Below, piece by piece: positions 1 through 10,932 of a DNA stretch of 24,999 bases (position 1 is its first letter; each line of letters opens with the position of its first letter). The notes under the pieces are model-generated. The model was not told the DNA's origin. It made no database searches and saw nothing but the letters and a program-made list of their open reading frames with translations. Position numbers and translations under genes: made by a program. The DNA is from Nemertoderma westbladi (lineage: Eukaryota; Xenacoelomorpha; Nemertodermatida; Nemertodermatidae): contig JAUCBJ010008347.1 of the NCBI GenBank assembly GCA_032718475.1, positions 1-24,999 on the forward strand. Reading direction: 5' to 3'.

Positions 1-217
1 CCCGTCGTCTAGTTGTCGGCGGAGCAACTGTTGGAGAATCCCGTCGTCGAGTAGTCGGCGGAGCAACCGTTGGAGAATCTCGTCGTCGAGTAGTCGGCGG
101 AGCAACTGTTGGAGAATCCCGTCGTCGAGTAGTCGGCGGAGCAACCGTCAGAGAATCCCGTCGTCGAGTAGTCGGCGGAGCAACCGTCAGAGAATCACGT
201 CGTCGAGTAGTCGGCGG
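1..217. repeat. 39-bp tandem repeat, five full copies plus a partial
   Basis: Units start at 1, 40, 79, 118 and 157, with a 22-base partial unit at 196-217, after which the sequence becomes unique. Each unit begins with CCCGTCGTCGAGTAGTCGGC or a close variant and ends GAGAAT. The unit is GC-rich and its length is divisible by 3, so it codes for 13 residues per copy in the minus-strand gene that covers it. Unit 1 carries CTAGTTG where later units have CGAGTAG; the two units nearest the unique sequence share GTCAGAG where others have GTTGGAG. The array probably continues beyond the left edge. It is unrelated in sequence to the 33-bp array further right. Confidence 0.93.
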
Positions 218-457
218 CCCTGAAATTGATCGGTTCAAGGATCCCAGTTGCCGTCGCGATCCGTGTAACGAGGGCGAGAGAGAACTACGACGCAACTTTG
301 AAACAGCTCCCGATGACTTGTAGAGGTACGAATGTTCGTCCGTGCTGTCTGGATGAGGAGAACCAGAAGCGGAACGCAGTTTCTGCCGATAGGAAGGCTT
401 ACCCGTGGGAAAGTTAACGCTTCCAGCTTGTTTGCGCTCGGGTCGACGCGCAGGCAT
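1..457 (-). CDS. Partial Ser/Arg/Pro-rich repeat protein (5' end only; runs off the left edge)
   Basis: An open frame reads leftwards from an ATG at 457-455 to position 2 (152 codons) without a stop; the gene continues outside the window. An in-frame TGA at 475-473 lies five codons upstream, so this ATG is the first available start unless an intron ends just before it. The base at -3 is T, a weak start context. Residues 1-80 begin MPARRPERKQAGS and are rich in Ser, Arg, Pro and Gly, with no hydrophobic segment or signal peptide. From about residue 81 a 13-residue unit repeats: PPTTRRRDS, then L or P, then TVA. Units nearer the N-terminus carry Leu at the variable position, later ones Pro. Among repeat copies the DNA differs in five codons, and four of these changes are silent on this strand (ACA/ACG, ACA/ACT, AGA/CGA, CGG/CGA/CGT), which favours this strand as coding. 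RRRDS and RRSS resemble basophilic kinase sites, but that is inference. I do not recognise the family; it looks like a disordered basic protein or region. Confidence 0.5.
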   Translation of the reverse strand, partial: MPARRPERKQAGSVNFPTGKPSYRQKLRSASGSPHPDSTDEHSYLYKSSGAVSKLRRSSLSPSLHGSRRQLGSLNRSISGPPTTRRRDSLTVAPPTTRRRDSLTVAPPTTRRRDSPTVAPPTTRRRDSPTVAPPTTRRRDSPTVAPPTTRRR

Positions 458-737
458 ACAGTGGAATAATCGTCAGAGACCCGCCACCCACAGTCTGACT
501 GCCTGATGCAGTGATGGGTACGGTAGTTGGTCGTGGTAGCGATAGCGTCGTAGGCCAGACAGAGTTAGAGTACCTGTTGCCGGTAGCGGGTAGCGCGGTA
601 GGCCTGTCAGACTGTCAGTTTATCTACTCCCGGACAAGCCCCCATGTGGAAGCGCTATCGGCGCCCGGTCCCGGATCCACGGCCACGCACTATCCCGCTC
701 GAGGGGTGAGCTGGAGAAGACTGAAGTGAAACTAGCT
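458..737. other. GC-rich region upstream of the minus-strand gene, with imperfect internal duplication
   Basis: This stretch lies 5' of the probable minus-strand start at 457, so it may hold its leader, promoter or an upstream intron. I see no clear TATA box or initiator. Two related segments rich in GGTAGCG and ending in GTAGGCC occur at roughly 525-556 and 580-604, which looks like an old local duplication. A frame open on the plus strand at 511-729 lacks repeats, recognisable motifs or a convincing start, and I do not call it a gene. Base composition drops sharply towards AT just after this segment. Confidence 0.4.
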
Positions 738-1228
738 GCAGTATATCAGTATATTGTGTATCGAGATACATGAATAACAAATAATGATATGATACAATCA
801 GACAATGAAACTAATAATGAACTACCTACAAAACATGACTGACAACCCTACACCGGTAAGTCATCTCAATAACTAAACTGAATGATAACTACTGACTGCG
901 CCCTGCCCCCAGGACTATATCCGTGACAGCTACCGTACAACCAGCTGTTCACACCCTAGGTGCTAACAAGATACTACTATATTATACCTACTTAACCTAT
1001 ACAATACATACTAATCAGTCCAATTATACACCATCCCATAATACAATATCACATGAGTTAGTGGTACCTGTATGCTAAGCTCGCTTACTTTCGTCGCTCG
1101 CCCCACATAGGATCACTTAGCAACATTCATTATTATTCAAAACAAGATGTTCTTCTACTTTACAACCCCACAGACAATTTATATTTACAAACAAACACCT
1201 ACCAAAACAAAATTTACAAAGAATGAGA
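738..1228. other. AT-rich unique DNA between the gene and the 33-bp array
   Basis: About 490 bases of AT-rich, non-repetitive sequence with frequent stops in all frames. Runs such as TATATCAGTATATTG near 742 and TACTACTATATTATACC near 973 are low-complexity but not tandem. No gene, RNA gene or transposon end could be supported. It includes one candidate mini-intron, listed separately. The last 80 bases before the array are A-rich on the plus strand and end directly in the first repeat unit, with no target-site duplication or recognisable boundary element. Confidence 0.6.
856..912 (+). other. Candidate 57-nt spliceosomal intron (unproven)
   Basis: GTAAGT at 856-861 is a consensus 5' splice site and CCCTGCCCCCAG at 901-912 is a pyrimidine-rich 3' splice site. 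CTACTGACTG just upstream offers a branch-point-like adenine about 18 bases before the AG. If removed, a short frame starting at ATG 805 (17 codons to 855) joins in phase to 913-966, giving 34 residues ending at TAA 964-966. If retained, the frame hits a stop inside the intron. The peptide is too short to recognise and may be chance, or the site may belong to a non-coding transcript. Confidence 0.2.
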
Positions 1229-1327
1229 TAGTTTCGACAGTCCTGCATGTACAGCCTGAAATAGTTTCGACAGACCTCCTTGTATAACCTGTAACAGTTT
1301 CGACAGTCCGGAATGTACAACCAGTAA
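1229..1327. repeat. Diverged left-edge units of the 33-bp array
   Basis: The first unit (1229-1261) is near consensus. The second (1262-1294) is the most degenerate in the window, with ACCTCCTTGTATAACC in place of TCCTGCATGTACAACC. The third starts CAG instead of TAG and has CCGGAATG. Greater divergence at the edge fits the expectation that terminal units take part less often in unequal exchange. The left boundary is therefore probably a real array end and not a misassembly. Confidence 0.7.
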
Positions 1328-2780
1328 TAGTTAAGACAGTCCTGCATGTACAACCTGTAATAGTTAAGACAGTCCTGCATGTACAACCAGTAATAGTTTC
1401 GACAGTCCTGCATGTACAACCTGAAATAGTTTCGACAGTCCTACATGTACAACCTGTAATAGTTTCGACAGTCCTGCATGTACAGCCTGTAATAGTTAAG
1501 ACAGTCCTGCATGTACAACCTGTAATAGTTAAGACAACAGTCCTGTATGTACAACCTGTAATAGTTTCGACAGTCCTGCATGTACAACCTGAAATAGTTT
1601 CGACAGTCCTACATGTACAACCTGTAATAGTTTCGACAGTCCTACATGTACAACCAGTAATAGTTAAGACAGTCCGGCATGTACAACCTGTAATAGTTAA
1701 TACAGTCCGGCATGTACAACCTGTAATAGTTTCGACAGTCCTGGATGTACAATCTGAAATAGTTTCGACAGTCCTGCATGTACAACCTGAAATAGTTTCG
1801 ACAGTCCTACATGTACAACCTGTAATAGTTTCGACAGGCCTGCAAGTACAGCCTGTAATAGTTTCGACAGTCCGGCATGTACAGCCTGTAATAGTTTCGA
1901 CAGTTCGGCATGTACAACCTGTAATAGTTAAGACAGTCCGGCATGTACAACCTGTAATAGTTTCGACAGTCCTGGATGTACAATCTGTAATAGTTTCGAC
2001 AGTCCTGGATGTACAGCCTGTAATAGTTTCGACAGTCCGGCATGTACAACCTGTAATAGTTAAGACAGTCCGGCATGTACAACCTGTAATAGTTTCGACA
2101 GTCCTGGATGTACAATCTGAAATAGTTTCGACAGTCCTGCATGTACAACCTGAAATAGTTTCGACAGTCCTACATGTACAACCTGTAATAGTTTCGACAG
2201 TCCTGCATGTACAGCCTGTAATAGTTAAGACAGTCCTGCATGTACAACCTGTAATAGTTAAGACAGTCCTGCATGTACAACCTGTAATAGTTTCGACAGT
2301 CCTGCATGTACAACCTGAAATAGTTTCGACAGTCCTACATGTACAACCTGTAACAGTTTCGACAGTCCTACATGTACAACCAGTAATAGTTAAGACAGTC
2401 CGGCATGTACAACCTGTAATAGTTAATACAGTCCGGCATGTACAACCTGTAATAGTTTCGACAGTCCTGGATGTACAATCTGAAATAGTTTCGACAGTCC
2501 TGCATGTACAACCTGAAATAGTTTCGACAGTCCTACATGTACAATCTGTAATAGTTTCGACAGTCCTGCATGTACAGCCTGTAATAGTTTCAACAGTCCT
2601 GCATGTACAACCTGTAATAGTTTCGACAGTCCGGCATGTACAACCAGTAATAGTTTCGACAGTCCGGCATGTACAACCAGTAATAGTTTCGACAGTCCTG
2701 GATGTACAACCAGTAATAGTTAAGAAAGTCCTGCATGTACAACCAGTAATAGTTTCGACAGTCCTGCATGTACAGCCTGT

Positions 2781-2790
2781 AATACAGTAG
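2781..2790. repeat. Diagnostic 5-bp insertion AATACAGTAG (one of four)
   Basis: The normal unit junction GTAATAGTTTC is changed to GTAATACAGTAGTTTC. It occurs at about 2781, 3481, 10463 and 11623: two in each copy of HOR A. It is a useful marker because it accounts for 10 of the 26 extra bases by which the HOR A offset exceeds a multiple of 33; the other 16 come from four GTACGTAC insertions. Confidence 0.85.
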
Positions 2791-5410
2791 TTTCGACAGT
2801 CCTGCATGTACAACCTGTAATAGTTAAGACAGTCCTGCATGTACAACCAGTAATAGTTAAGAAAGTCCTGCATGTACAACCAGTAATAGTTTCGACAGTC
2901 CTGGATGTACAACCTGTAATAGTTTCGACAGTCCTGCATGTACAGCCTGTAATAGTTTCGACAGTCCTGCATGTACAACCTGTAATAGTTTCGACAGTCC
3001 TGCATGTACAACCTGTAATAGTTAAGACAGTCCTGCATGTACAACCAGTAATAGTTAAGAAAGTCCTGCATGTACAACCAGTAATAGTTTCGACAGTCCT
3101 GGATGTACAATCTGTAATAGTTTCGATAGTCCTGCATGTACAACCTGTAATAGTTAAGACAGTCCTGCATGTACAACCAGTAATAGTTAAGACAGTCCTG
3201 CATGTACAACCAGTAATAGTTAAGAAAGTTCTGCATGTACAACCAGTAATAGTTTCGACAGTCCTGGATGTAAAATCTGTAATAGTTTCGATAGTCCTGC
3301 ATGTACAACCTGTAATAGTTAAGACAGTCCTGCATGTACAACCTGTAATAGTTAAGACAGTCCTGCGTGTACAACCAGTAATAGTTAAGACAGTCCTGCA
3401 TGTACAACCATTAATAGTTAAGAAAGTCCTGGATGTACAACCTGTAATAGTTTTGACAGTCCTGCATGTACAGCCTGTAATACAGTAGTTTCGACAGTCC
3501 TGCATGTACAGCCTGTAATAGTTTCGACAGTCCTGCATGTACAACCTGTAATAGTTTCGACAGTCCTGCATGTACAACCTGTAATAGTTAAGCCAGTCCT
3601 GCATGTACAACCAGTAATAGTTAAGACAGTCCTGCATGTACAACCAGTAATAGTTAAGAAAGTTCTGCATGTACAACCAGTAATAGTTTCGACAGTCCTG
3701 GATGTAAAATCTGTAATAGTTTCGATAGTCCTGCATGTACAACCTGTAATAGTTAAGACAGTCCTGCATGTACAACCTGTAATAGTTAAGACAGTCCTGC
3801 GTGTACAACCAGTAATAGTTAAGACAGTCCTGCATGTACAACCATTAATAGTTAAGAAAGTCCTGCATGTACAACCAGTAATAGTTTCGACAGTCCTGGA
3901 TGTACAATCTGTAATAGTTTCGATAGTCCTGCATGTACAGCCTGTAATAGTTAAGACAGTCCTACATGTACAATCTGTAATAGTTAAGACAGTCCTGCAT
4001 GTACAACCAGTAATAGTTAAGAAAGTCCTGCATGTACAACCAGTAATAGTTTCGACAGTCCTGGATGTACAATCTGTAATAGTTTCGGTAGTCCTGCATG
4101 TACAACCTGTAATAGTTTCGACAGTCCGGCATGTACAACCTGTAATAGTTTCGACAGTCCTGGATGTACAATCTGTAATAGTTTCGACAGTCCTGCATGT
4201 ACAACCAGTAATAGTTAAGACAGTCCTGGATGTACAGCCTGTAATAGTTTCGACAGTCCTGCATGTACAACCTGTAATAGTTTCGACAGTCCTGCATGTA
4301 CAACCTGTAATAGTTTCGACAGTCCTGCATGTACAACCTGTAATAGTTTCGACAGTCCTGCATGTACAACCTGTAATAGTTAAGACAGTCCTGCATGTAC
4401 AACCAGTAATAGTTTCGACAGTCCGGCATGTACAACCAGTAATAGTTAAGAAAGTCCTGCATGTACAACCAGTAATAGTTTCGACAGTCCTGGATGTACA
4501 ACCAGTAATAGTTTCGACAGTCCTGCATGTACAACCAGTAATAGTTAAGAAAGTCCTGCATGTACAACCAGTAATAGTTTCGACAGTCCTGGATGTACAA
4601 TCTGTAATAGTTTCGATAGTCCTGCATGTACAGCCTGTAATAGTTTCGACAGTCCTGCATGTACAACCTGTAATAGTTAAGACAGTCCTGCATGTACAAC
4701 CAGTAATAGTTAAGAAAGTCCTGCATGTACAACCAGTAATAGTTTCGACAGTCCTGGATGTACAATCAGTAATAGTTTCGACAGTCCTGCATGTACAACC
4801 AGTAATAGTTAAGAAAGTCCTGCATGTACAACCAGTAATAATTTCGACAGTCCTGGATGTACAATCTGTAATAGTTTCGATAGTCCTGCATGTACAGCCT
4901 GTAATAGTTTCGAAAGTCCTGCATGTACAACCTGTAATAGTTTCGACAGTCCTGCATGTACAGCCTGTAATAGTTTCGACAGTCCTGCATGTTCAGCCTG
5001 TAATAGTTTCGACAGTCCTGCATGTACAACCTGTAATAGTTTCGACAGTCCTGCATGTACAACCTGTATCAGTTAAGACAGTCCTGCATGTACAACCAGT
5101 AATAGTTAAGAAAGTCCTGCATGTACAACCAGTAATAGTTTCGACAGTCCTGGATGTACAATCTGTAATAGTTTCGATAGTCCTGCATGTACAACCTGTA
5201 ATAGTTTCGACAGTCCGGCATGTACAACCTGTAATAGATTCGACAGTCTTGCATGTACAGCCTGTAATAGTTTCGACAGTCCTGCATGTACAACTTGTAA
5301 TAGTTTAGACAGTCCTGCATGTACAACCTGTAATAGTTTAGACAGTCCTGCATGTACAACCAGTAATAGTTTCGACAGTCCGGCATGTACAACCTGTAAT
5401 AGTTTAGACA

Positions 5411-6608
5411 GTCATGCATGTACAGCCTGTAATAGTTTCGACAGTCCTGCATGTACAACTTGTAATAGTTTAGACAGTCCTGCATGTACAATCTGTAATA
5501 GTTTCGACAGTCCTGCATGTACAACCAGTAATAGTTTAGACAGTCCTGCATGTACAACCTGTAGTAGTTTAGACAGTCATGCATGTACAACCAGTAATAG
5601 TTTCGACAGTCCGGCATGTACAACCTGTAATAGTTTAGACAGTCATGCATGTACAGCCTGTAATAGTTTCGACAGTCCTGCATGTACAACTTGTAATAGT
5701 TTAGACAGTCCTGCATGTACAACCTGTAATAGTTTAGACAGTCCTGCATGTACAACCAGTAATAGTTTCGACAGTCCGGCATGTACAACCTGTAATAGTT
5801 TAGACAGTCATGCATGTACAGCCTGTAATAGTTTCGACAGTCCTGCATGTACAACTTGTAATAGTTTAGACAGTCCTGCATGTACAATCTGTAATAGTTT
5901 CGACAGTCCTGCATGTACAACCAGTAATAGTTTCGACAGTCATGCATGTACAGCCTGTAATAGTTTCGACAGTCCTGCATGTACAACTTGTAATAGTTTA
6001 GACAGTCCTGCATGTACAACCTGTAATAGTTTAGACAGTCCTGCATGTACAACCAGTAATAGTTTCGACAGTCCGGCATGTACAACCTGTAATAGTTTAG
6101 ACAGTCATGCATGTACAGCCTGTAATAGTTTCGACAGTCCTGCATGTACAACTTGTAATAGTTTAGACAGTCCTGCATGTACAATCTGTAATAGTTTCGA
6201 CAGTCCTGCATGTACAATCTGTAATAGTTTCGACAGTCCTGCATGTACAATCTGTAATAGTTTCGACAGTCCTGCATGTACAATCTGTAATAGTTTCGAC
6301 AGTCCTGCATGTACAATCTGTAATAGTTTCGACAGTCCTACATGTACAACCAGTAATAGTTTCGACAGTCCGGCATGTACAATCTGTAATAGTTTCGACA
6401 GTCCTACATGTACAACCAGTAATAGTTTCGACAGTCCTGCATGTACAATCTGTAATAGTTTCGACAGTCCTGCATGTACAATCTGTAATAGTTTCGACAG
6501 TCCTGCATGTACAATCTGTAATAGTTTCTACAGTCCTACATGTACAACCAGTAATAGTTTCGACAGTCCGGCATGTACAACCTGTAATAGTTTAGACAGT
6601 CATGCATG
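5411..6608. repeat. Sub-repeat block marked by GTCATGCATG, 165-bp spacing common
   Basis: Units carrying TTTAGACAGTCATGCATG in place of AGTCCTGCATG occur at 5411, 5576, 5642, 5807, 5939, 6104 and 6599. Distances are 5, 2, 5, 4, 5 and 15 units, so a five-unit (165-bp) sub-repeat is visible. Typical order is a GTCATGCATG unit with an AGCCTG end, a TTTCGAC unit with an ACTTG end, then TTTAGAC units. CATGCATG is a perfect palindrome. The block is found again, enlarged, at 13.7-15.4 kb. Confidence 0.85.
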
Positions 6609-7828
6609 TACAGCCTGTAATAGTTTCGACAGTCCTGCATGTACAACTTGTAATAGTTTAGACAGTCCTGCATGTACAATCTGTAATAGTTTCGACAGTC
6701 CTGCATGTACAACCTGTAATAGTTTCGACAGTCCTACATGAACAACCTGTAATAGTTTCGACAGTCCTGCATGTACAATCTGTAATAGTTTCGACAGTCC
6801 TGCATGTACAACCTGTAATAGTTTCGACAGTCCTACATGTACAACCTGTAATAGTTTCGACAGTCCTGCATGTACAATCTGTAATAGTTTCGACAGTCCT
6901 GCATGTACAACCTGTAATAGTTTCGACAGTCCTGCATGTACAACCTGTAATAGTTTCGATAGTCCGGCATGTACAACCTGTAGTAGTTTCGACAGTCCTG
7001 CATGTACAACCAGTAATAGTTTCGACAGTCCTGCATGTACAACCTGTAATAGTTTAGACAGTCCTGCATGTACAACCAGTAATAGTTTCGACAATCCTGC
7101 ATGTACGACCAGTAATAGTTTCGACAGTCCTACATGTACAATCTGTAATAGTTTCGACAGTCCTGCATGTACAACTTGTAATAGTTTAGACAGTCCTGCA
7201 TGTACAATCTGTAATAGTTTCGACAGTCCTGCATGTACAACTTATAATAGTTTAGACAGTCCTGCATGTACAACCTGTAATAGTTTCGACAGTCCTGCAT
7301 GTACAACTTGTAATAGTTTAGACAGTCCTGCATGTACAACCTGTAATAGTTTCGACAGTCCTGCATGTACAACCTGTAATAGTTTCGACAGTCCTGCATG
7401 TACAACTTGTAATAGTTTAGACAGTCCTGCATGTACAACCTGTAATAGTTTCGACAGTCCTGCATGTACAACTTGTAATAGTTTAGACAGTCCTGCATGT
7501 ACAATCTGTAATAGTTTCGACAGTCCGGCATGTACAACCTGTAATAGTTTCGATAGTCCGGCATGTACAACCAGTAATAGTTAAGACAGTCCTGGATGTA
7601 CAACCTGTAATAGTTTCGATAGTCCGGCATGTACAACCTGTAGTAGTTTCGACAGTCCTGCATGTACAATCTGTAATAGTTTCGACAGTCCGGCATGTAC
7701 AACCTGTAATAGTTTCGATAGTCCGGCATGTACAACCAGTAATAGTTTCGACAGTCCTGCATGTACAGCCTGTAATAGTTTCGACAGTCCTGGATGTACA
7801 ACCAGTAATAGTTTAGACAGTCCTGCAT

Positions 7829-9036
7829 GTACGTACAACCTGTAATAGTTTCGACAGTCCTGCATGTACAGCTTGTAATAGTTTCGACAGTCCTACATGT
7901 ACAACCTGTAACAGTTTCGACAGTCCGGCATGTACAACCTGTAATAGTTTCGACAGTCCTACATGTACAACCTGTAATAGTTTCGACAGTCCTGCATGTA
8001 CAATCTGTAATAGTTTCGACAGTCCGGCATGTACAACCTGTAATAGTTTCGATAGTCCGGCATGTACAACCAGTAATAGTTTCGACAGTCCTGCATGTAC
8101 AGCCTGTAATAGTTTCGACAGTCCTGGATGTACAACCAGTAATAGTTTAGACAGTCCTGCATGTACGTACAACCTGTAATAGTTTCGACAGTCCTGCATG
8201 TACAGCTTGTAATAGTTTCGACAGTCCTACATGTACAACCTGTAATAGTTTCGACAGTCCTGCATGTACAATCTGTAATAGTTTCGACAGTCCGGCATGT
8301 ACAACCTGTAATAGTTTCGATAGTCCGGCATGTACAACCAGTAATAGTTTCGACAGTCCTGCATGTACAGCCTGCAATAGTTTCGACAGTCCGGCATGTA
8401 CAACCTGTAATAGTTTAGACAGTCCTGCATGTACGTACAACCTGTAATAGTTTCGACAGTCCTGCATGTACAGCTTGTAATAGTTTCGACAGTCCTACAT
8501 GTACAACCTGTAATAGTTTCGACAGTCCGGCATGTACAACCTGTAATAGTTTCGACAGTCCTGCATGTACAACCTGTAATAGTTTCGACAGTCCGGCATG
8601 TACAACCAGTAATAGTTAAGACAGTCCTGCATGTACAACCAGTAATAGTTAAGACAGTCCTGGATGTACAACCAGTAATAGTTAAGACAGTCCTGTATGT
8701 ACAACCAGTAATAGTTTCGACAGTCCTGCATGTACAACCTGTAATAGTTTCGACAGTCCGGCATGTACAACCTGTAATAGTTTCGACAGTCCTGCATGTA
8801 CAACCTGTAATAGTTTCGACAGTCCGGCATGTACAACCAGTAATAGTTAAGACAGTCCTGGATGTACAACCAGTAATAGTTAAGACAGTCCTGCATGTAC
8901 AACCTGTAATAGTTTCGACAGTCCTACATGTACAATCTGTAATAGTTTCGACAGTCCTACATGTACAACCTGTAATAGTTTCGAAAGTCCTGCATGTACA
9001 ACCTGTAATAGTTTAGACAGTCCTGCATGTACGTAC
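7829..9036. repeat. Block of four units with the 4-bp GTACGTAC insertion (first copy)
   Basis: GTAC is duplicated to GTACGTAC at 7829, 8163, 8431 and 9029. Distances are 334, 268 and 598 bp, each a whole number of units (10, 8 and 18) plus 4. Segments between markers share an order of variants: a TACAGCTTG unit, a CCTACATG unit, a CCGGCATG unit and a TTTCGATAG unit. This points to copying of an 8-10 unit cassette from one founder insertion. The insertion shifts reading frame by one base. Confidence 0.9.
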
Positions 9037-10932
9037 AACCTGTAATAGTTTCGACAGTAATGCATGTACAGCTTGTAATAGTTTCGACAGTCCTACATGT
9101 ACAACCTGTAATAGTTAAGACAGTCCTGCATGTACAACCTGTAATAGTTTCGACAGTCCGGCATGTACAACCAGTAATAGTTAAGACAGTCCTGCATGTA
9201 CAACCAGTAATAGTTAAGACAGTCCTGGATGTACAACCAGTAATAGTTAAGACAGTCCTGCATGTACAACCAGTAATAGTTTCGACAGTCCTGCATGTAC
9301 AACCTGTAATAGTTTAGACAGTCCTGGATGTACAACCAGTAATAGTTTCGACAGTCCTGCATGTACAACCTGTAGTAGTTTCGACAGTCCGGCATGTACA
9401 ACCAGTAATAGTTAAGACAGTCCTGCATGTACAACCAGTAATAGTTTCGACAGTCCTGCATGTACAACCTGAAATAGTTTCGACAGTCCTACATGTACAA
9501 CCTGTAATAGTTTCGACAGGCCTGCAAGTACAGCCTGTAATAGTTTCGACAGTCCGGCATGTACAGCCTGTAATAGTTTCGACAGTTCGGCATGTACAAC
9601 CTGTAATAGTTAAGACAGTCCGGCATGTACAACCTGTAATAGTTTCGACAGTCCTGGATGTACAATCTGTAATAGTTTCGACAGTCCTGGATGTACAGCC
9701 TGTAATAGTTTCGACAGTCCGGCATGTACAACCTGTAATAGTTAAGACAGTCCGGCATGTACAACCTGTAATAGTTTCGACAGTCCTGGATGTACAATCT
9801 GAAATAGTTTCGACAGTCCTGCATGTACAACCTGAAATAGTTTCGACAGTCCTACATGTACAACCTGTAATAGTTTCGACAGTCCTGCATGTACAGCCTG
9901 TAATAGTTAAGACAGTCCTGCATGTACAACCTGTAATAGTTAAGACAGTCCTGCATGTACAACCTGTAATAGTTTCGACAGTCCTGCATGTACAACCTGA
10001 AATAGTTTCGACAGTCCTACATGTACAACCTGTAACAGTTTCGACAGTCCTACATGTACAACCAGTAATAGTTAAGACAGTCCGGCATGTACAACCTGTA
10101 ATAGTTAATACAGTCCGGCATGTACAACCTGTAATAGTTTCGACAGTCCTGGATGTACAATCTGAAATAGTTTCGACAGTCCTGCATGTACAACCTGAAA
10201 TAGTTTCGACAGTCCTACATGTACAATCTGTAATAGTTTCGACAGTCCTGCATGTACAGCCTGTAATAGTTTCAACAGTCCTGCATGTACAACCTGTAAT
10301 AGTTTCGACAGTCCGGCATGTACAACCAGTAATAGTTTCGACAGTCCGGCATGTACAACCAGTAATAGTTTCGACAGTCCTGGATGTACAACCAGTAATA
10401 GTTAAGAAAGTCCTGCATGTACAACCAGTAATAGTTTCGACAGTCCTGCATGTACAGCCTGTAATACAGTAGTTTCGACAGTCCTGCATGTACAACCTGT
10501 AATAGTTAAGACAGTCCTGCATGTACAACCAGTAATAGTTAAGAAAGTCCTGCATGTACAACCAGTAATAGTTTCGACAGTCCTGGATGTACAACCTGTA
10601 ATAGTTTCGACAGTCCTGCATGTACAGCCTGTAATAGTTTCGACAGTCCTGCATGTACAACCTGTAATAGTTTCGACAGTCCTGCATGTACAACCTGTAA
10701 TAGTTAAGACAGTCCTGCATGTACAACCAGTAATAGTTAAGAAAGTCCTGCATGTACAACCAGTAATAGTTTCGACAGTCCTGGATGTACAATCTGTAAT
10801 AGTTTCGATAGTCCTGCATGTACAACCTGTAATAGTTAAGACAGTCCTGCATGTACAACCAGTAATAGTTAAGACAGTCCTGCATGTACAACCAGTAATA
10901 GTTAAGAAAGTTCTGCATGTACAACCAGTAAT

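Larger units (their letters stand above)
1758..9439. repeat. Higher-order repeat A, first copy (7,682 bp)
   Basis: Variant patterns from about 1758 onward recur at an offset of 7,682, later 8,144, 8,276, 8,771 and 8,841 as the second copy gains units. Diagnostic points include the unusual AGGCCTGCAAGTACAGCC near 1837 (again near 9519), TTCGGTAG at 4083 (again 12359), CATGTTCAGCC near 4988 (again 13264), CTACATGAACAACC near 6735 (again 15506) and the series of GTACGTAC insertions. The copy ends within one 33-bp unit, 9440-9471, where the sequence jumps back to the pattern of 1758. Confidence 0.9.

Noticed and set aside
3-323. Plus-strand open frame with RRRVVGGATVGES repeats ending at TAG 321-323
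   Set aside because: It mirrors the minus-strand gene. Repeat variation is less silent in this frame (Leu/Arg and Gly/Arg changes) and there is no start in the window. It cannot be fully excluded without RNA data.
226-417. 63-codon plus-strand frame
   Set aside because: It overlaps the better supported minus-strand gene, starts at a weak site and has no repeat or motif support.
511-729. 72-codon plus-strand frame in the GC-rich segment
   Set aside because: No recognisable motif; open length is not unusual for GC-rich DNA and its start is not distinctive.
420-1228. LTR or transposon end between the gene and the array
   Set aside because: I found no terminal repeat pair, primer-binding site, polypurine tract or target-site duplication.
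1185-3407. Very long minus-strand open frame and similar frames throughout the array
   Set aside because: They follow from a stop-free 33-bp unit read in phase. Variation is largely non-synonymous, several frames are open at once on both strands, and frames begin and end at ordinary unit variants or 4-5 bp insertions.
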